This document shows, piece by piece, positions 44,129 to 54,972 of a stretch of 64,000 nucleotides of DNA (position 1 is its first letter; the number at the start of each line of letters is the position of its first letter). This stretch comes from Epiperipatus broadwayi (taxonomy: Eukaryota > Onychophora > Udeonychophora > Euonychophora > Peripatidae): contig JAQFVV010012476.1 in the NCBI GenBank assembly GCA_028023455.1, positions 3,967,555 to 4,031,554 of the forward strand, read 5' to 3'. Under the pieces are notes generated by a model. It saw only the letters and a list, made by a program, of their open reading frames with translations. It ran no database searches and had not been told where the DNA came from. Made by a program: the position numbers and the translations under genes.

Positions 44129-47065
44129 ATGGTTATAAATCAAGCACAGAAATTTATGACTACTGTGAAAGTTTGCGGAAAACCCCTGTCGATGGAAATA
44201 GGCAGTGGTAGCGGCATTTCTTTAATATCCGTAGCTGACTGGAATTCGATCAGGGTGGAAATAAGAGAGCCCCCTAGGCTTAGCAATACTAAGCTTAGAG
44301 CATCGGACGTAAATGGTAAAGAAATAAAAATTAAAGGTGTAGTCCAAGCCCAAATTACGAGTAGTAAAGGCAACATTTCAATCTTGCCGCTATATATTGT
44401 ACACGCCCCCATAAACCCTCTCATTGGTCGGGACTGGTTTACAGAGCTCGGAATTGAAATTTCATTGGTCAAAAAAATTGACAGTGAAAAAGACATAAGA
44501 GATCGTTTCCCTAAACTTTTTAATGGCAAACCAGGAACGATTAAAACTAAACCTGTGTCACTGGAAATGTCACCAGAGGCCATGCCAATAATTTGCAGAC
44601 CTCGGTAGGTCCCCTTTGCACAGAAAGAAAAAGTAGCAAAAGAGATAAATGAGTTAGTGAAGAACGGCGTTCTAGAACCAACAGAGGAGACAGAGTGGGC
44701 GACTCCGCTGGTCGTTATCACCAAACCTAATGGACAGATACGCTTGTGTGGCGATTATCACATAACTGTCAACAAATCTCTAAATAAACATGCCTACCCC
44801 GTTCCAAACTCCAGAGAAATATTAGCATCACTGCAAAAATCAAAATATTTTGCTAAATTAGATTTAGATGTGGCCTTCCATCAACTTCCAGTAACAAATA
44901 AGGCTGCTGAAATTCTAACACTGACTACTCATGTGGGTCTATTCAAATGCAAATGCCTCCCATTTGGCATAGCATCTGCTCCCAGTATATTCCAAGCAAA
45001 AATTTAAATTCTGCTTACTGGATGTGAGGGCATTATCCCTTATTTTGATGACATATTAATTACTGCAAGATCAGAAAATGAATTGCATTGTCGTCTAATT
45101 ACTGTCTGTCAAAGGCTAGAAGAGTTTGGAGCGAAATTAAACACTGAAAAATGTATATGGAAGGCCACTGAATTAAAGTTTTTAGGGCACATAGTCTCTA
45201 GCTCTGGGACAAGGCCATCCCCCGAAAAGGTCAAAGCAGTGTCAGAAGCTAGAAAGCCTAGTAACGTAAAACAATTGCAGGCTTTTTTGGGTTTGGTAAA
45301 CTATTTTGAGAACTTCCTAGAGGGCAAAGCTCACATAGCCAAACCATTATATGAGCTACTGAAAAAGAATCAGAAATAGAAATGGGGAAGCAACACAAGA
45401 AAGGGCTTTTCAAAATACCAAAGCTTTACTTGTATCAAACAAATTACTGGTACACTATGATAGCGATCTTGAAATATCATTAATGACTGATGCATCAGAA
45501 TATGGAGTGGGGGCAGTAATATGTCACCCAGCTCAATCTGGGGAATGTCCCATAGCATACGCGTTGCGCACTTTGTCCAAAGCTGAAAAAAATTATAGTC
45601 AGCTGGATAAGGAAGCGCTAGCTATAGTATTTGGAATTTGTAAATTCCACCAGTATCTATACAGTCGTTATTTCAAAATCATGACAGACCACAAACCACT
45701 TCTGGGAATTTTAGGCATCAAACAAATTCCGAAACACCTCAGCCTGCGCATGTTGAGATGGATTAACATACTAGCCGGGTATGATTACAGTCTGGAATAT
45801 AGAAAGGGAAAGAATATTGGTCACACCGATGTGTTATCCTGAATGCCTGACAACTCAGAGAATACAACAAGCGAAATAGAAATCAATTATATTGATGCGC
45901 TTCAAAGCCAGACTCTTAATAGCCGAAAAGTAGCAGCATGGACTAATAAAGACGCTGGCTACAAATGGCTGATGGAAAAAAATAGAAGAGGCTGGCCAGC
46001 ACAGCATCCTCCATTTTTGCACATAGAGCTATGGAAAGCTCATGAAAAATTATCAATATGTAAAGGTTGCATTCTTAAAGGCGATCAGGTCCTAATATTA
46101 AAAATAGGTAGATCGCACATACTAAATTTATTACATGAAGGTCATCCAGGCATTGTCAGGGCAAAAGCGTTAGCCCGTAGTTATGTATGGTGGCCAAGAA
46201 TCAGCACTGAGATAGAAACATTCATAAAAAAATGTTCTAGCTGTCAGTCATGTGCAAAAGCACCCCCAGCAAAATATGAAGCTTGGAAAGAAGCAGAGAA
46301 ACCTTGGCAGAGAATTCACATTGACCACTGTGGTCCAATCCATGGACAATTATTTCTGGTAGTGGTCGATGCCTACTCAGGATGGTCAGAATATAAACCA
46401 GTGAAAAACACAAGTTCAGATGAGATGCTGGACAAGCTTATGGAAATTTTTTCATACCACGGGCTACCAAAAACCCTCGTATCCGATAATGGAACCGGTT
46501 TCACGTCTGAAAAATTTGCCGAATTTATGCAGGAATGGGGAATTAAACACATCCTTACCCCCCCTACCACCCCCAATCAAATGGACTGGCCGAGAAAGCG
46601 GTACAAAGTTTAAAGTCATCAATGAATAAATTGGGAAAAGGAAGACTCCAAGAAGCAGTTTTCATGGCGTTGCTATATCAGCATTCCACACCCACAGCTA
46701 AAACAGGCAGATCACCTGCAGAAAAATACTTAGGCCGGAAATTACGTATAAAGCTCTCAGCAATAATGCCATCAAAAGAGCATCAAATGCCAATTATGAC
46801 AAACAACAAATTTTCACCTGATGAACGAGTCTGGGTGAAAAATAATTTAAATAAATCATGGACTCAGGCATACGTGGTACACCATTTAAGTAAACAAATG
46901 GTTGCTATCCGTATGGTAGATGGCAAACAATTGCATAAGCACATTAACCAATTGCGCAAGAGTGCAACAACAGAATTCTGTACTCTGCAATTGTTTAAAA
47001 GTAATGACAAAGAAAATGATACTCACTATGAAACTAAAAGTGAAACAGAAATAAATTACTGCTGA
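44129..47065 (+). pseudogene. pol: Pol polyprotein of the gypsy element, broken (protease, RT, RNase H, integrase)
   Basis: Protease (44129-44500): the motif expected as D-[ST]-G reads GSG (IGSGSGISLI), so the catalytic Asp is lost. 'LIGRDWF' follows. RT (about 44610-45370): 'NGVLEPTEETEWATPLVVIT', 'KLDLDVAFHQLPV', 'LPFGIASAPSIFQ' and the active site YFDDILI. RNase H (about 45470-45840): 'LMTDASEYGVGAVICH', 'LDKEALAIVFG', 'TDHKPLLG'. Integrase (about 46100-46680): zinc part 'LLHEGHPG ... CSSCQ', catalytic Asp in HIDH, Asp in VSDNG, and Glu in the next frame. Breaks: TAG 44606-44608, TAA 45005-45007, TAG 45377-45379 with a nearby frameshift, TGA 45840-45842, and a frameshift at the C run 46558-46564. 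The C-terminal tail ends at 47065. Confidence 0.9.
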
Positions 47066-47243
47066 CAAAGAAAGTCAAAATAGTGAAGAAAATGAAATAA
47101 TCACAGATGGTGAAATTAAATCACCCCCATGCGCAAAGAGGAGAACAAAAATTCTCCTCCGCCTGTATGATTATGTGTTAAGTTCAGAGAAGAAGAAATG
47201 AAAAAAAAATCTTTTTTTAAAAAAAATGTATGTCGCTGAACTT

Positions 47244-47253
47244 GGGGGAGGCA
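47244..47253 (+). other. Polypurine tract of the gypsy element
   Basis: GGGGGAGGCA directly precedes the 3' LTR, as expected for the plus-strand primer. Confidence 0.75.
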
Positions 47254-47963
47254 TGCTATGTGTGTGTATTCACATATACACGCAATAATAATAACTCTAT
47301 TAACTCCATGTATGTGTGTGTATTAACAGATACACGCAATAATAATGTAACTATTACAAATGATTACAAGTATGTGTGTATGCTTATTAACAGAGATACG
47401 CAATAATAATGTAACTATTACAAATATTCAAGTATGTGTGTGTATGTTAAAGGCATCACAGAAACGATTAAGGTTGGTCAGAGATAACCAGACTGACCAC
47501 TTTGTACCTCATGTCATGGGATGATCAATGGAAATAGAGAGTGTTACAAACTGAGATGGTGGGAAAAAATAAGGTCAGACTTGCTAGGTGAAGTTGAGGG
47601 ATGGATGCGTTTTCCTGAGTGCACAGACACTACTTCACTTTCAGCTTGTCTCGCGGAGAGGTCTACCTCCGAATGTACCAAGGTAGACCTAGGGACCATT
47701 ACAGGTCATATAGACTTTAATATTATTTATTGTAAGCCTGAGGGCCTTTAAGACTAGAGTTGTATAATAATGTGTTAGTCAGTTTATCTTCTGTAATAAT
47801 TGTATTATATATTGATCCTTGTATATGTATTTATGTATATAAACCTATTAACTCCACTACCGTGTTCGTGTGTTAATTATATAATATACTTGTTGCTGTT
47901 GAGTGCGATAAATCTCACTCAAACCTTGACCATATAAATATCCGACTAGTACTGGATATTGCA
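47254..47963 (+). repeat. 3' LTR of the gypsy element (710 bp)
   Basis: Starts TGCTATG and ends ATTGCA like the 5' LTR, with the same tandem units in U3. It contains 27 extra bases (around TTATATAATATACTTGTTGC) near 47875-47902, absent from the 5' LTR. Confidence 0.93.
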
Positions 47964-49139
47964 CTTCCATTAAATTTTTTATATTTAATGATGACTTCTT
48001 CATGTTTAAGTTGATGACAAATTGAACAAAGCAGGTTGGCAAAGTAAGGAATAATTTAATTTTTTAGCAAAACATTTCTATATCCCACGAGCTTATAATA
48101 ATAGACTACTGTACTTTTACAAAAATTGAATTTAAATAAAATGGATTATTACGCTACTAAATACTTTACCGAAAATTGTAGAAATACTACGATGTTATAT
48201 AGCATGTCAGTAGAATGAGATAACAGCTCAATAATCATCTGCCAAAATGTAAACAGCTCTTAAATACTCCAGCTGATTCCAATTTTGATTGGTCCGTTAA
48301 ACAATCCTGGCCTCAAATTATCCGGGACCACGAACATTGGTTTAAAGTTAAAGTTAATAATAATTTACTAAATATTTATTTTTATTATATTATTCAATTC
48401 TTACTTAATTTTCACATTTTATTTACACTTACTATAGACTCTAAAATAATTTTTAAAAATCACATTTCAATATTTATTATCATTTCTACCTTTATTTTGA
48501 ACTTAACTTATTTATTTTCAACAAAAAACTTAAATCTGATTTTATTTATTATATTCACTTTTAAAATACAATTTAACATTTATAACAGATAATATTATTC
48601 TATTTTCAAACACAGGTGTGTGTCACGTGATTTACAAAACTAAATAAGGCGCTAATAATTTAAAGACTAAAATAATAATTTAATTTATAAAATGTTACAT
48701 AATCACTATTATAGCACAATTTTAAAATAATTATTTTAATATTATAAAACTAAAAAATTACACTTTTCTTTCACATTATTATTTTTAATCAAATGATTTT
48801 AAAAATATATCCATTAAATACAATTATTATTACTAAATCTATTCGTTTAACTTTAAAGCATTACTTTTAAAATTTACCCTAATTATTATTTATAAGACAT
48901 TAAATCAGTATTTATTATGGCCAGTTCTCCCAACCATACGATCTTATAATGATTTTTAGTTAACTGTTTTCTTACAAATACCAACCCAACACTATACATC
49001 AATTATTTTACTTGCCTTAACTAAATTATTCAAAGATTATTAACACACAACATACATCATCTCTTACCCAACTTCAAAATTTAAAATTTTTCAGTAAATT
49101 ATTACAAATAATCCATTCTAACCTAAACAAAAGGGTACA

Positions 49140-49142
<3 letters not shown>

Positions 49143-49170
<28 letters not shown>
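49143..49170. repeat. (AT)n-(TG)n microsatellite
   Basis: AT run passing into TG repeats directly right of the large repeat's end. Confidence 0.9.
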
Positions 49171-49171
<1 letters not shown>

Positions 49172-49513
49172 ACATACACTACTAGGTTGTTGTATGCCAT
49201 GAAACACATAACTATCTCAATATATATACACATTGAAGCAAAATAAATAAAAAAACACTTGGGCTGAAGTGGATTTAAAAAATATCTATTTTTACTTCAA
49301 CTTGCAACTTATTTATCATGCAGACAAGTTTTATATGCTTCCAAATGAGCTTTAATAATTATCATCACATGATCAACAATTTCTTATGATTGCTTATAAC
49401 TGTTATTAAAACAGGCAAAAACTCTCCATACAGTAGTGTCACTCAGAGCAAGCCAGAGTAATCAATGGATATCAGAAGGTTTGTGCATAAAATCCCATAT
49501 CTAATACCTACTC

Positions 49514-49572
49514 ATCCAATATCCTCAGACTAGTTTCTGGCTTGTGGTCTTCATCAGTGAAAAGCCTTGGAT
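49514..49572 (-). ncRNA. Type I hammerhead ribozyme-like motif (copy 3a)
   Basis: On the minus strand: ATCCAA (outer stem I), GGC, TTTTCA (inner stem I), CTGATGA core, stem II with loop, GAAAC, TA, GTC, then TGAGGA, TA, TTGGAT closing both parts of stem I. The inner stem pairs by G-U wobble where other copies have CC. Predicted cleavage is after the C at 49528. Stem III is only two pairs with a two-base loop, as in natural hammerheads that work best as dimers. Confidence 0.65.
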
Positions 49573-49924
49573 CTGAGAGCACTGCACCTAGATTTTAGGA
49601 TAATGCAACCCTCCTGCAGCCAACTTTTATTTCTACTTAACTACAAAACCATGAGAACAAAATTGAAAATATTTTCAACCTAAATTCATTAGCTTATATA
49701 GTCATATAGGTCTGAACTCAGTTCAGTACCCATACATTTTGGTGTCTGGTTTTTAAAAACCATAGCCACCATTATCCTATTGGAAGGATTGGTATTAAAT
49801 GACTAAACATCACATGATCACCATTTCTTATGCTTGCTCATAACAGTTATTAAAACAGCCAAAACTCTCCATACAGTAGTATTCCAGAAGGTTTATTCAT
49901 AAAATCTCTATCTAGTACCTACTC

Positions 49925-49982
49925 ATCCAATATCCTCAGACTAGTTTCTGGATTGTGGCCATCATCAGTGAGAAGCCTTGGA
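49925..49982 (-). ncRNA. Type I hammerhead ribozyme-like motif (copy 3b)
   Basis: On the minus strand: CCAA, GGC, TTCTCA, CTGATGA, TGGCCACAATCCA (stem II weakened), GAAAC, TA, GTC, TGAGGA, TA, TTGGAT. Predicted cleavage is after the C at 49939. Both stem-I parts pair. Confidence 0.62.
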
Positions 49983-50333
49983 ATCCATTGATTACACTGT
50001 CTTGCACTGAGTAGCACTACTGTGTGTAGCATTTTGCCTGTTTTAATAACAGTTATGAGCAAGCATAACTAATGGTGATCATGTGATGTTTAGTGGTTTA
50101 ATACTAATCCTGCCTAATAAGATAGTGGTGGCCATGGTTATTAAAGAACCAAAGACACCAAAATGTATGGACTGAACTGAGTTCAGACCTATATGACTAT
50201 AAAAGCTAATGATCTTAGATTGAAAATATTGTGTTTACCAATTTTATTCTCATGGCTTTGTAGTTAAGTAGAGATAAAAGATGACTGCTGAAGGGTTGCA
50301 TTAGATCCTAAGTTATAGGTGCAGTGCTCTCAA

Positions 50334-50392
50334 ATCTAAAGCTCCTCACTGATGAAGGCCACAAACCAGAAACTAGTCTGAGGATATTGGAT
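50334..50392 (+). ncRNA. Type I hammerhead ribozyme-like motif (copy 3c)
   Basis: ATCTAA, AGC, TCCTCA, CTGATGA (50349-50355), stem II reduced by a base change (GGC against ACC), GAAAC (50369-50373), TA, GTC (50376-50378), TGAGGA, TA, TTGGAT. Inner stem I pairs perfectly over six bases. The base pair next to the core in stem II is A opposite A in this and the other copies, which is unusual and may lower activity. Confidence 0.65.
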
Positions 50393-50530
50393 GAGTAGGT
50401 ACTAAATAGGAATTTTTTGCCCAAACCTTCTGGCATCCATTGATTACTCTGGCTGGCATTGAGTGCCAATACTGTATGGAGAGTTTTACCTGTTTTAATA
50501 ATAGTTATGAGCAAGCATAAGAAATGGTGA

Positions 50531-51470
50531 TCATGTAATAATTTTTTCTAATCAAAGTAAAATAAACCTTGTACTGATTTTATGTACAAAATTTTCCTTT
50601 TGTTTTAATAAAATCAGGCTCTGAAGTGATTAGGAAAGTTTCATTCCAGGCTATGTAAAGATAGACTGAACAGAATGGGAAATTTTTTGTATTAGTTTTT
50701 TTTTTTTTGTACACTTGAAGTGAAGGTAAGGGGGGAGGGGATAATGTCCACCTGCATAATGAGTCAGCATTTTTTTTATTAAAAAAGACTTATAAAAAGA
50801 AAAGTTTTGATTTGAATATGGATCTTATATCCTGTTTGCTTAGTCTGGATGTCACCTTAACTGGATTTTGTGTTGTTTTAAAAATGAACATTAAATGTAA
50901 AACCTTAAGGGACACAGAATTTGGAAAGAATTAACTGGGGTGGTTGATTAGAAAGCCAAAAGAGTTATAATAAGTATATATACCATGGAGAAACTACTTA
51001 TTGTATTGTTGTATTCCCAGGAATTAAGATAAACATATTTTTTTAGTAGTATTAATTTTATGACAAATTGTAAATTGATTGCTTTTTTTTTTCTCTTACT
51101 AATGAATGCAAAAGTGCATATCCATGTATGTGTACGTATATTTCTCTTACTAATGAATGCAAAAGTGCACATCCATGTATGTGTATGTATATACTGATTT
51201 ATTGACATAAATGTGTAAATATGAAAGCCAAATGAAGAAAGGGAAAGTGATATAGTTAATTAAAGGTATAAAGATTAGATTCAACCAAAATGAAACTCTG
51301 CAGAATCAGGCATATAAATAGTTTTCCTTGCTTTGTATTATTGTGTTATTAGTAATTTTTTTCTCGCATTTTTATTTTTCATATTTGATCAGGGGCAAAT
51401 TATAATGTATAATGGGAAAAATAATCAATTTTGTGATATTATTATTATTATTTTATTTGTCTAAAATAAA
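50531..51470. other. AT-rich stretch, nothing recognised apart from a tandem duplication
   Basis: Contains a GGGGGGAGGGG run near 50730 and the 51-bp duplication listed separately. Confidence 0.45.
51091..51192. repeat. Tandem duplication of a 51-bp unit
   Basis: TTCTCTTACTAATGAATGCA ... CCATGTATGTGTACGTATA occurs at 51091 and again at 51142 with two or three differences. Confidence 0.9.
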
Positions 51471-52033
51471 TTAATTTGGGTATTTGTAAATGATTCACTG
51501 TACAGCCTGTGTTGGCACTGTTTCTGCATAAAAACACAGCATAATACCACTTTCATGGCCAAACCTATGGCTAATATATGAGTGGTCATTAATATATGAG
51601 TGATCATATGTAGTGGTTATAATATGTGGCCAATTCTTCCATGTTCAAAACACTACGTCTACTAACAATACTATGATCATATAGTTTGCCATTGATTTCA
51701 TTGTGGGTTGAATTCCTATGCATATTGACAAAATTTGTATTGTGGCTAGAATTTAATATGGGAGTATGAGAGTTGTCATCTTTTTCAAGTGTTTATTTGT
51801 TGATGTTTATGATTTTCTTTATTTCCTAACTGAAATATTTTTGCGGACTAGTAATTATCAGCGTATTATTGATATTTGTCAAAACATCTTTTTTTTTGCT
51901 AATTTTGCTTTTTTTTTTTGGGGTCAAATAAGAAAAAAAAATTTCTCAAACTCTTTGGCAGACGATTGGAATTGTTTGCAGAAAAATACCGTTTCTGTCG
52001 TGACTCGGACGAGAGTTGAAAAAGAATAACAAA

Positions 52034-52936
52034 ATGTCTACCATGGTATTACATTTGTGGGACGTCCCAAACTGAGAAAGTGAGGCAATTGCATTTCTGC
52101 AAGCCCAAAACATCATGCCACATGCCATTACATGTGAATGTGGAAAATCGATGAATCTCACACAGCGGACTTGGCAGTTTGTATGCTACTCGCATGCCTG
52201 CAAGCAAATCATGTCTATTCACAAGGGTACATGGTTTGAAGGCTCGAAAATGTGTTTTGTGAAAGCATTGCATCTTGTCTATTTATGGAGTCGAGAACAA
52301 GTGAGCATTGGGCGTGCCAAAGATGACCTGTAACTGTCGAAATATGCAGTGATTCCCTGGACCAATGCTTTGAGAGAGCTCTGTGCTCTGAGCCTGTTGT
52401 CCCACCCTTGCCACCAAGTAGGCGGACCTGGACTCATCATGGAGGTGGATGAGATGATTTTCTCCTGGTGAAAGAACCAGGGAAGGATCCTTCCACAGCA
52501 GTGGATCTTCAGAAGCGTATGTTGGGAGACAGGTGAATGTTTTGCAACTGCTGTCCTCTGTCGGTCAGCAGCCACCCTTCTCCACACCATCCATGAGAAC
52601 ATCAAGTCCAGATCTACCATCTATTCAGACTGTTGGAAGCATTATAGGACTACTAATCTTAAGGTGGCAGGCTTTACACATGTCACTGTTAACCATCGTT
52701 ACAATTTCATGAACCGCACAACAGGAGCACACACTCAGACCATCGAGAGGTTTTGGGGTCTACTTAAGTGGCAGACTAGGAAACACCATGGCACAGCATG
52801 CCAATACCTCCAAAATTATTTAGCTGAATTCATTTGGAGGTGTCTTCACAAAAACAATGACATTTTCCAAGCCATTTTGAAGGAAATGACCGTCCACCCA
52901 TCTCCAAACTCACTAACAAGTTGTATGACTTTTTAA
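52034..52936 (+). pseudogene. Merlin (ISXO2-like) transposase with three nonsense codons
   Basis: The frame from ATG 52034 to the stop at 52936 is about 300 codons, the normal length, with no frameshift. Three in-frame stops interrupt it: TGA 52073-52075, TAA 52331-52333 and TGA 52469-52471. N-terminal zinc ribbon: 'CECGKSMNL' and 'FVCYSHACKQ', followed by 'SIHKGTWFEGSK'. Catalytic residues of the DDE domain are all present: Asp139 in MEVDEM, Asp199 in YSDCW, Glu238 in TIERFWG (38 residues between the last two). The C-terminal part has the family hallmarks 'VTVNHRYNF', 'TGAHTQTIE' and 'YLAEFIWR'. Two of the stops could be single-base changes from sense codons, so decay seems moderate. It is probably now mobilised only by a related active copy, if any. 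Confidence 0.92.
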
Positions 52937-53439
52937 AATGTTATAACATTCATTACAGTTGATTTAGTTCAGTTATATATGGTTAATAAATTTATTTTCT
53001 GGAAAGAATTTGTGTTTTGTTTGTGATTATTTGGATCTGTAAATCATGTAATTAACACCCAGAATGACAGTGTTAAAAAGGGGTGGCAGAGTTTGTTGGA
53101 CATCTCTTGATTGATTGTTTTTTTGTGTGTGTGTAAAAAATAACTACTTCTTTTGACATATCTATTTGTTCCATTTAGAAGCAAAAATATGTTTTTTGTT
53201 GTTGTTGTTCTAAATCAATAAACAGCATGTAAAGTATATTTTAAAAATGAACCCGACCTAATTTTTGTTGTTAAAATAGAAAAAAAAATACCAACATTTT
53301 ATTTGTTATGAAAACAAAAAATCTTTAACAAACTTGTACGACACTTAAAAAAGATAAATAAATAAATCCACAGGATGTAACAAAACCGGTTGATATACAT
53401 ATTTTTTTTGTTAAAAAAACAATACCGTGATTGACTTTT

Positions 53440-53698
53440 TTTTTTTGACATTTTATTTGTTATTATTAAAAAAAACAAAAAATCAAACCCCCGTTTTATC
53501 TGTTATTATTAAAAAAACAAAAAATCAAAACAAAAAACCCCCGTATTTATAAATCTAAGAGAAAAAAAAAGTCCCGTTTTATTTGTTATTATTAAAAAAA
53601 ACAAAAAATCAAAACCCCGTTTTATTTGATCAAAACCCACCACCAAAAAACCCCCCGTATTTTTAAATCTAAGAGAAAAAAAAAAGGCCCGGTAATGT
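53440..53698. repeat. Tandem repeats inside the Merlin element, 3' of the transposase
   Basis: Units alternate 'TTTTATTTGTTATTATTAAA', 'AACAAAAAATCAAA' and 'CCCCCGTATTT.TAAATCTAA' followed by GAGAAAAAAAA. The larger unit of about 110 bp occurs twice (near 53490 and 53590), with inner pieces repeated up to four times. Short C runs stand out from the AT background. Confidence 0.8.
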
Positions 53699-53774
53699 TA
53701 TATTGCAATATTTTTACACAGAAACAGCACCAACACAGGCTGTACAGTGAATAGTTTACAAATACCTTAATTTG

Positions 53775-54837
53775 TTATTAAAATTATCTAGTTGGTGGTC
53801 AATCACTTCATTAAATTATTTATAAGAAAAATAATAAGTGAATATTAATAAAATTAATAGCATTCTCTGCTTTTTCTAATAAAGTATAACTACCACTCAT
53901 CCTGAAAATTATTTTTTCATATATATAATGCTGAGCTAGTATTGGGAATTGCTATACTGGTAGTCTATTTGTACTTTCAATATTTGTCCCCCCTCATTGA
54001 ATGTTACTCATTATATAAGAATTGATACTTAAGGCTGATGATCAATGTCAATGCTTATAAATATGCCTTGAGAAAGCTGGCACATGACTTTAGGTTCCAT
54101 ATAATTATAGATACATATAAGTTGGCTGTGAAATATAATTAAATAACATTAGTTCAGTCATCTTCATTAAATAAAATTGAGGAGTAATGGGTAATCTTAT
54201 TTTAATATCAAACTGTGAAATAATCCATACATTTATATAAACAGACTATAATCATCATTTAATGTAAGAGGGTCAATTAATTTACCCAATCTCTGATATT
54301 AATTAACCTGTGAGAAAGTGATGACCAGTATATATATATATATATATATATATATTACAATCACTCTTATATTTCAACAATCCATGCTAATGGCTTCTAA
54401 GTAGGATTTTGATCAACTTTTCATACTTAGTTAAACAAAGTGTTACACAATTTTCCAAAAGTATTATATCATGATTGGTTTTATATAGATTTAAGTACCC
54501 TATACCAATCAATAGTATGTTTTCTTAATATTATAGAAGACATTTATTTACAACAATCACATTTTAATAAACAACATAGTTTTTAATATTAATAGGGAAT
54601 ATTAATATATTCTCTATGCAATTTACACAACACAATTACACTATTTTATTATTCAAATCATCAAAAATATCTGACACTTTTGATCATCTAACAGTCTTTT
54701 TCAAATGTTATTAACTATTATAATGCTATATTGGATTTTACTAATATAATCAATCAATACTAACATATTCTTGTATGCACTTTATGTAATGTAATACTTT
54801 ACTTACAAACTTTCAAAAATTGCTAACAAGAGAATTG
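53775..54837. other. AT-rich stretch, only a (TA)n microsatellite
   Basis: A perfect TA run lies at about 54329-54354. Nothing else was recognised. Confidence 0.5.
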
Positions 54838-54972
54838 TCGATTAGTAGTAATTGACAGTTTCTTGGTAACATCAAATGCTAAAGTTATCTCTGTTTACAT
54901 GGAAATAGTCTCCTTATGTCTCTTCTTTATTATAATAAAAATCCATGAAAATATTTAATTCAACATATACAA
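54838..54972. repeat. Direct repeat, first copy (pairs with 55150-55280)
   Basis: Shared blocks: 'TAATTGACA.TTTC.TG', 'AACATCAAA', 'ATTATCTCTGTTTA', 'CTTATGTCT.TTCTTTATTAT' and 'ATTTAATTCAACATATA'. The offset is about 310 bp. Confidence 0.75.

Larger units (their letters stand above)
42522..47968 (+). mobile_element. Ty3/gypsy LTR retrotransposon, complete but inactive, with 5-bp target duplication
   Basis: The element 42527-47963 (5,437 bp) consists of 5' LTR, primer-binding site, gag, pol (protease, reverse transcriptase, RNase H, integrase), polypurine tract and 3' LTR. CTTCC is duplicated at 42522-42526 and 47964-47968. The order RT-RNaseH-integrase defines Ty3/gypsy. Two Gag zinc knuckles and a tRNA-Ser-type primer site suggest the Mag lineage, but this is tentative. 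There is no env-like frame. Both LTRs share the ends TGCTATG...ATTGCA. By eye they differ at roughly 4% of positions plus one 27-bp indel, so the insertion is not recent. Confidence 0.95.
39111..49139. mobile_element. Large noncoding repeat with TGTACCCT...AGGGTACA ends, copy 1, split by the gypsy element
   Basis: The left end TGTACCCTCACTTCCC at 39111 and the right end AAAAGGGTACA at 49139 are short inverse termini, both abutting (AT)n. Without the nested gypsy insertion and its 5-bp duplication the length is about 4.59 kb. The content is very AT-rich with no convincing protein. The same blocks occur in the same order at 59863-64000, for example 'AATGGCATAAGAATACT', 'CAAGTATGATAAGGGATTT'/'TAAGTATGATAAGGGATTT', 'TTGATTGGT..(G/A)TTAAACAATC' and 'TATTATGGCCAGTT'/'GATTATGGCCATTT'. 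TG...CA-like ends could mean a giant LTR, or a non-autonomous DNA element. The class is not decided. Confidence 0.65.
49350..50530. mobile_element. Hammerhead-repeat family, large inverted cluster (copy 3)
   Basis: 49350-49982 holds about 1.3 units in minus orientation with two ribozyme motifs whose cleavage sites are about 411 bp apart. From about 49983 the sequence switches to plus orientation and runs through one further unit with a third ribozyme at 50334. Shared blocks include 'TAATCAATGGAT.CCAGAAGG', 'CATACATTTTGGTGTCT', 'GGTCTGAACTCAGTTCAGT' and 'GATCATGTGATGTTTAGTGG' (in one or other orientation). Outer flanks TAATAATT on both sides may be an 8-bp target duplication, but they are AT-rich. 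It has no protein-coding capacity. One unit lacks about 47 bp found in the 58.9-kb copy. Confidence 0.8.
51471..53774 (+). mobile_element. Merlin-superfamily DNA transposon with complete ends and 8-bp target duplication
   Basis: Element 51479-53766 (2,288 bp). The terminal inverted repeats of about 56 bp begin GGTATTTGTAAA and share TTCACTGTACAGCCTGTGTT. The two ends differ at six positions. TTAATTTG is duplicated at 51471-51478 and 53767-53774. Merlin elements are known for 8-9-bp duplications and a transposase related to bacterial IS1016/ISXO2 (IS1595 group), which is what this element carries. Because the ends and duplication are whole, it moved by cut-and-paste and has not been broken since. 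Only the transposase frame has decayed. Confidence 0.93.

Noticed and set aside
44140-44724. A 194-codon minus-strand open frame
   Set aside because: It is the antisense shadow of the gypsy protease and RT region.
52034-52936. Alternative genetic code with reassigned TGA
   Set aside because: The same frame also contains TAA, and the gypsy pol has TAG, TAA and TGA plus frameshifts. Ordinary decay explains all of them.
51471-53774. Bacterial insertion sequence or contaminant (ISXO2-like transposase)
   Set aside because: Inverted ends, 8-bp duplication, AT-rich flanks identical in character to the rest, and the eukaryotic Merlin pattern explain it better.
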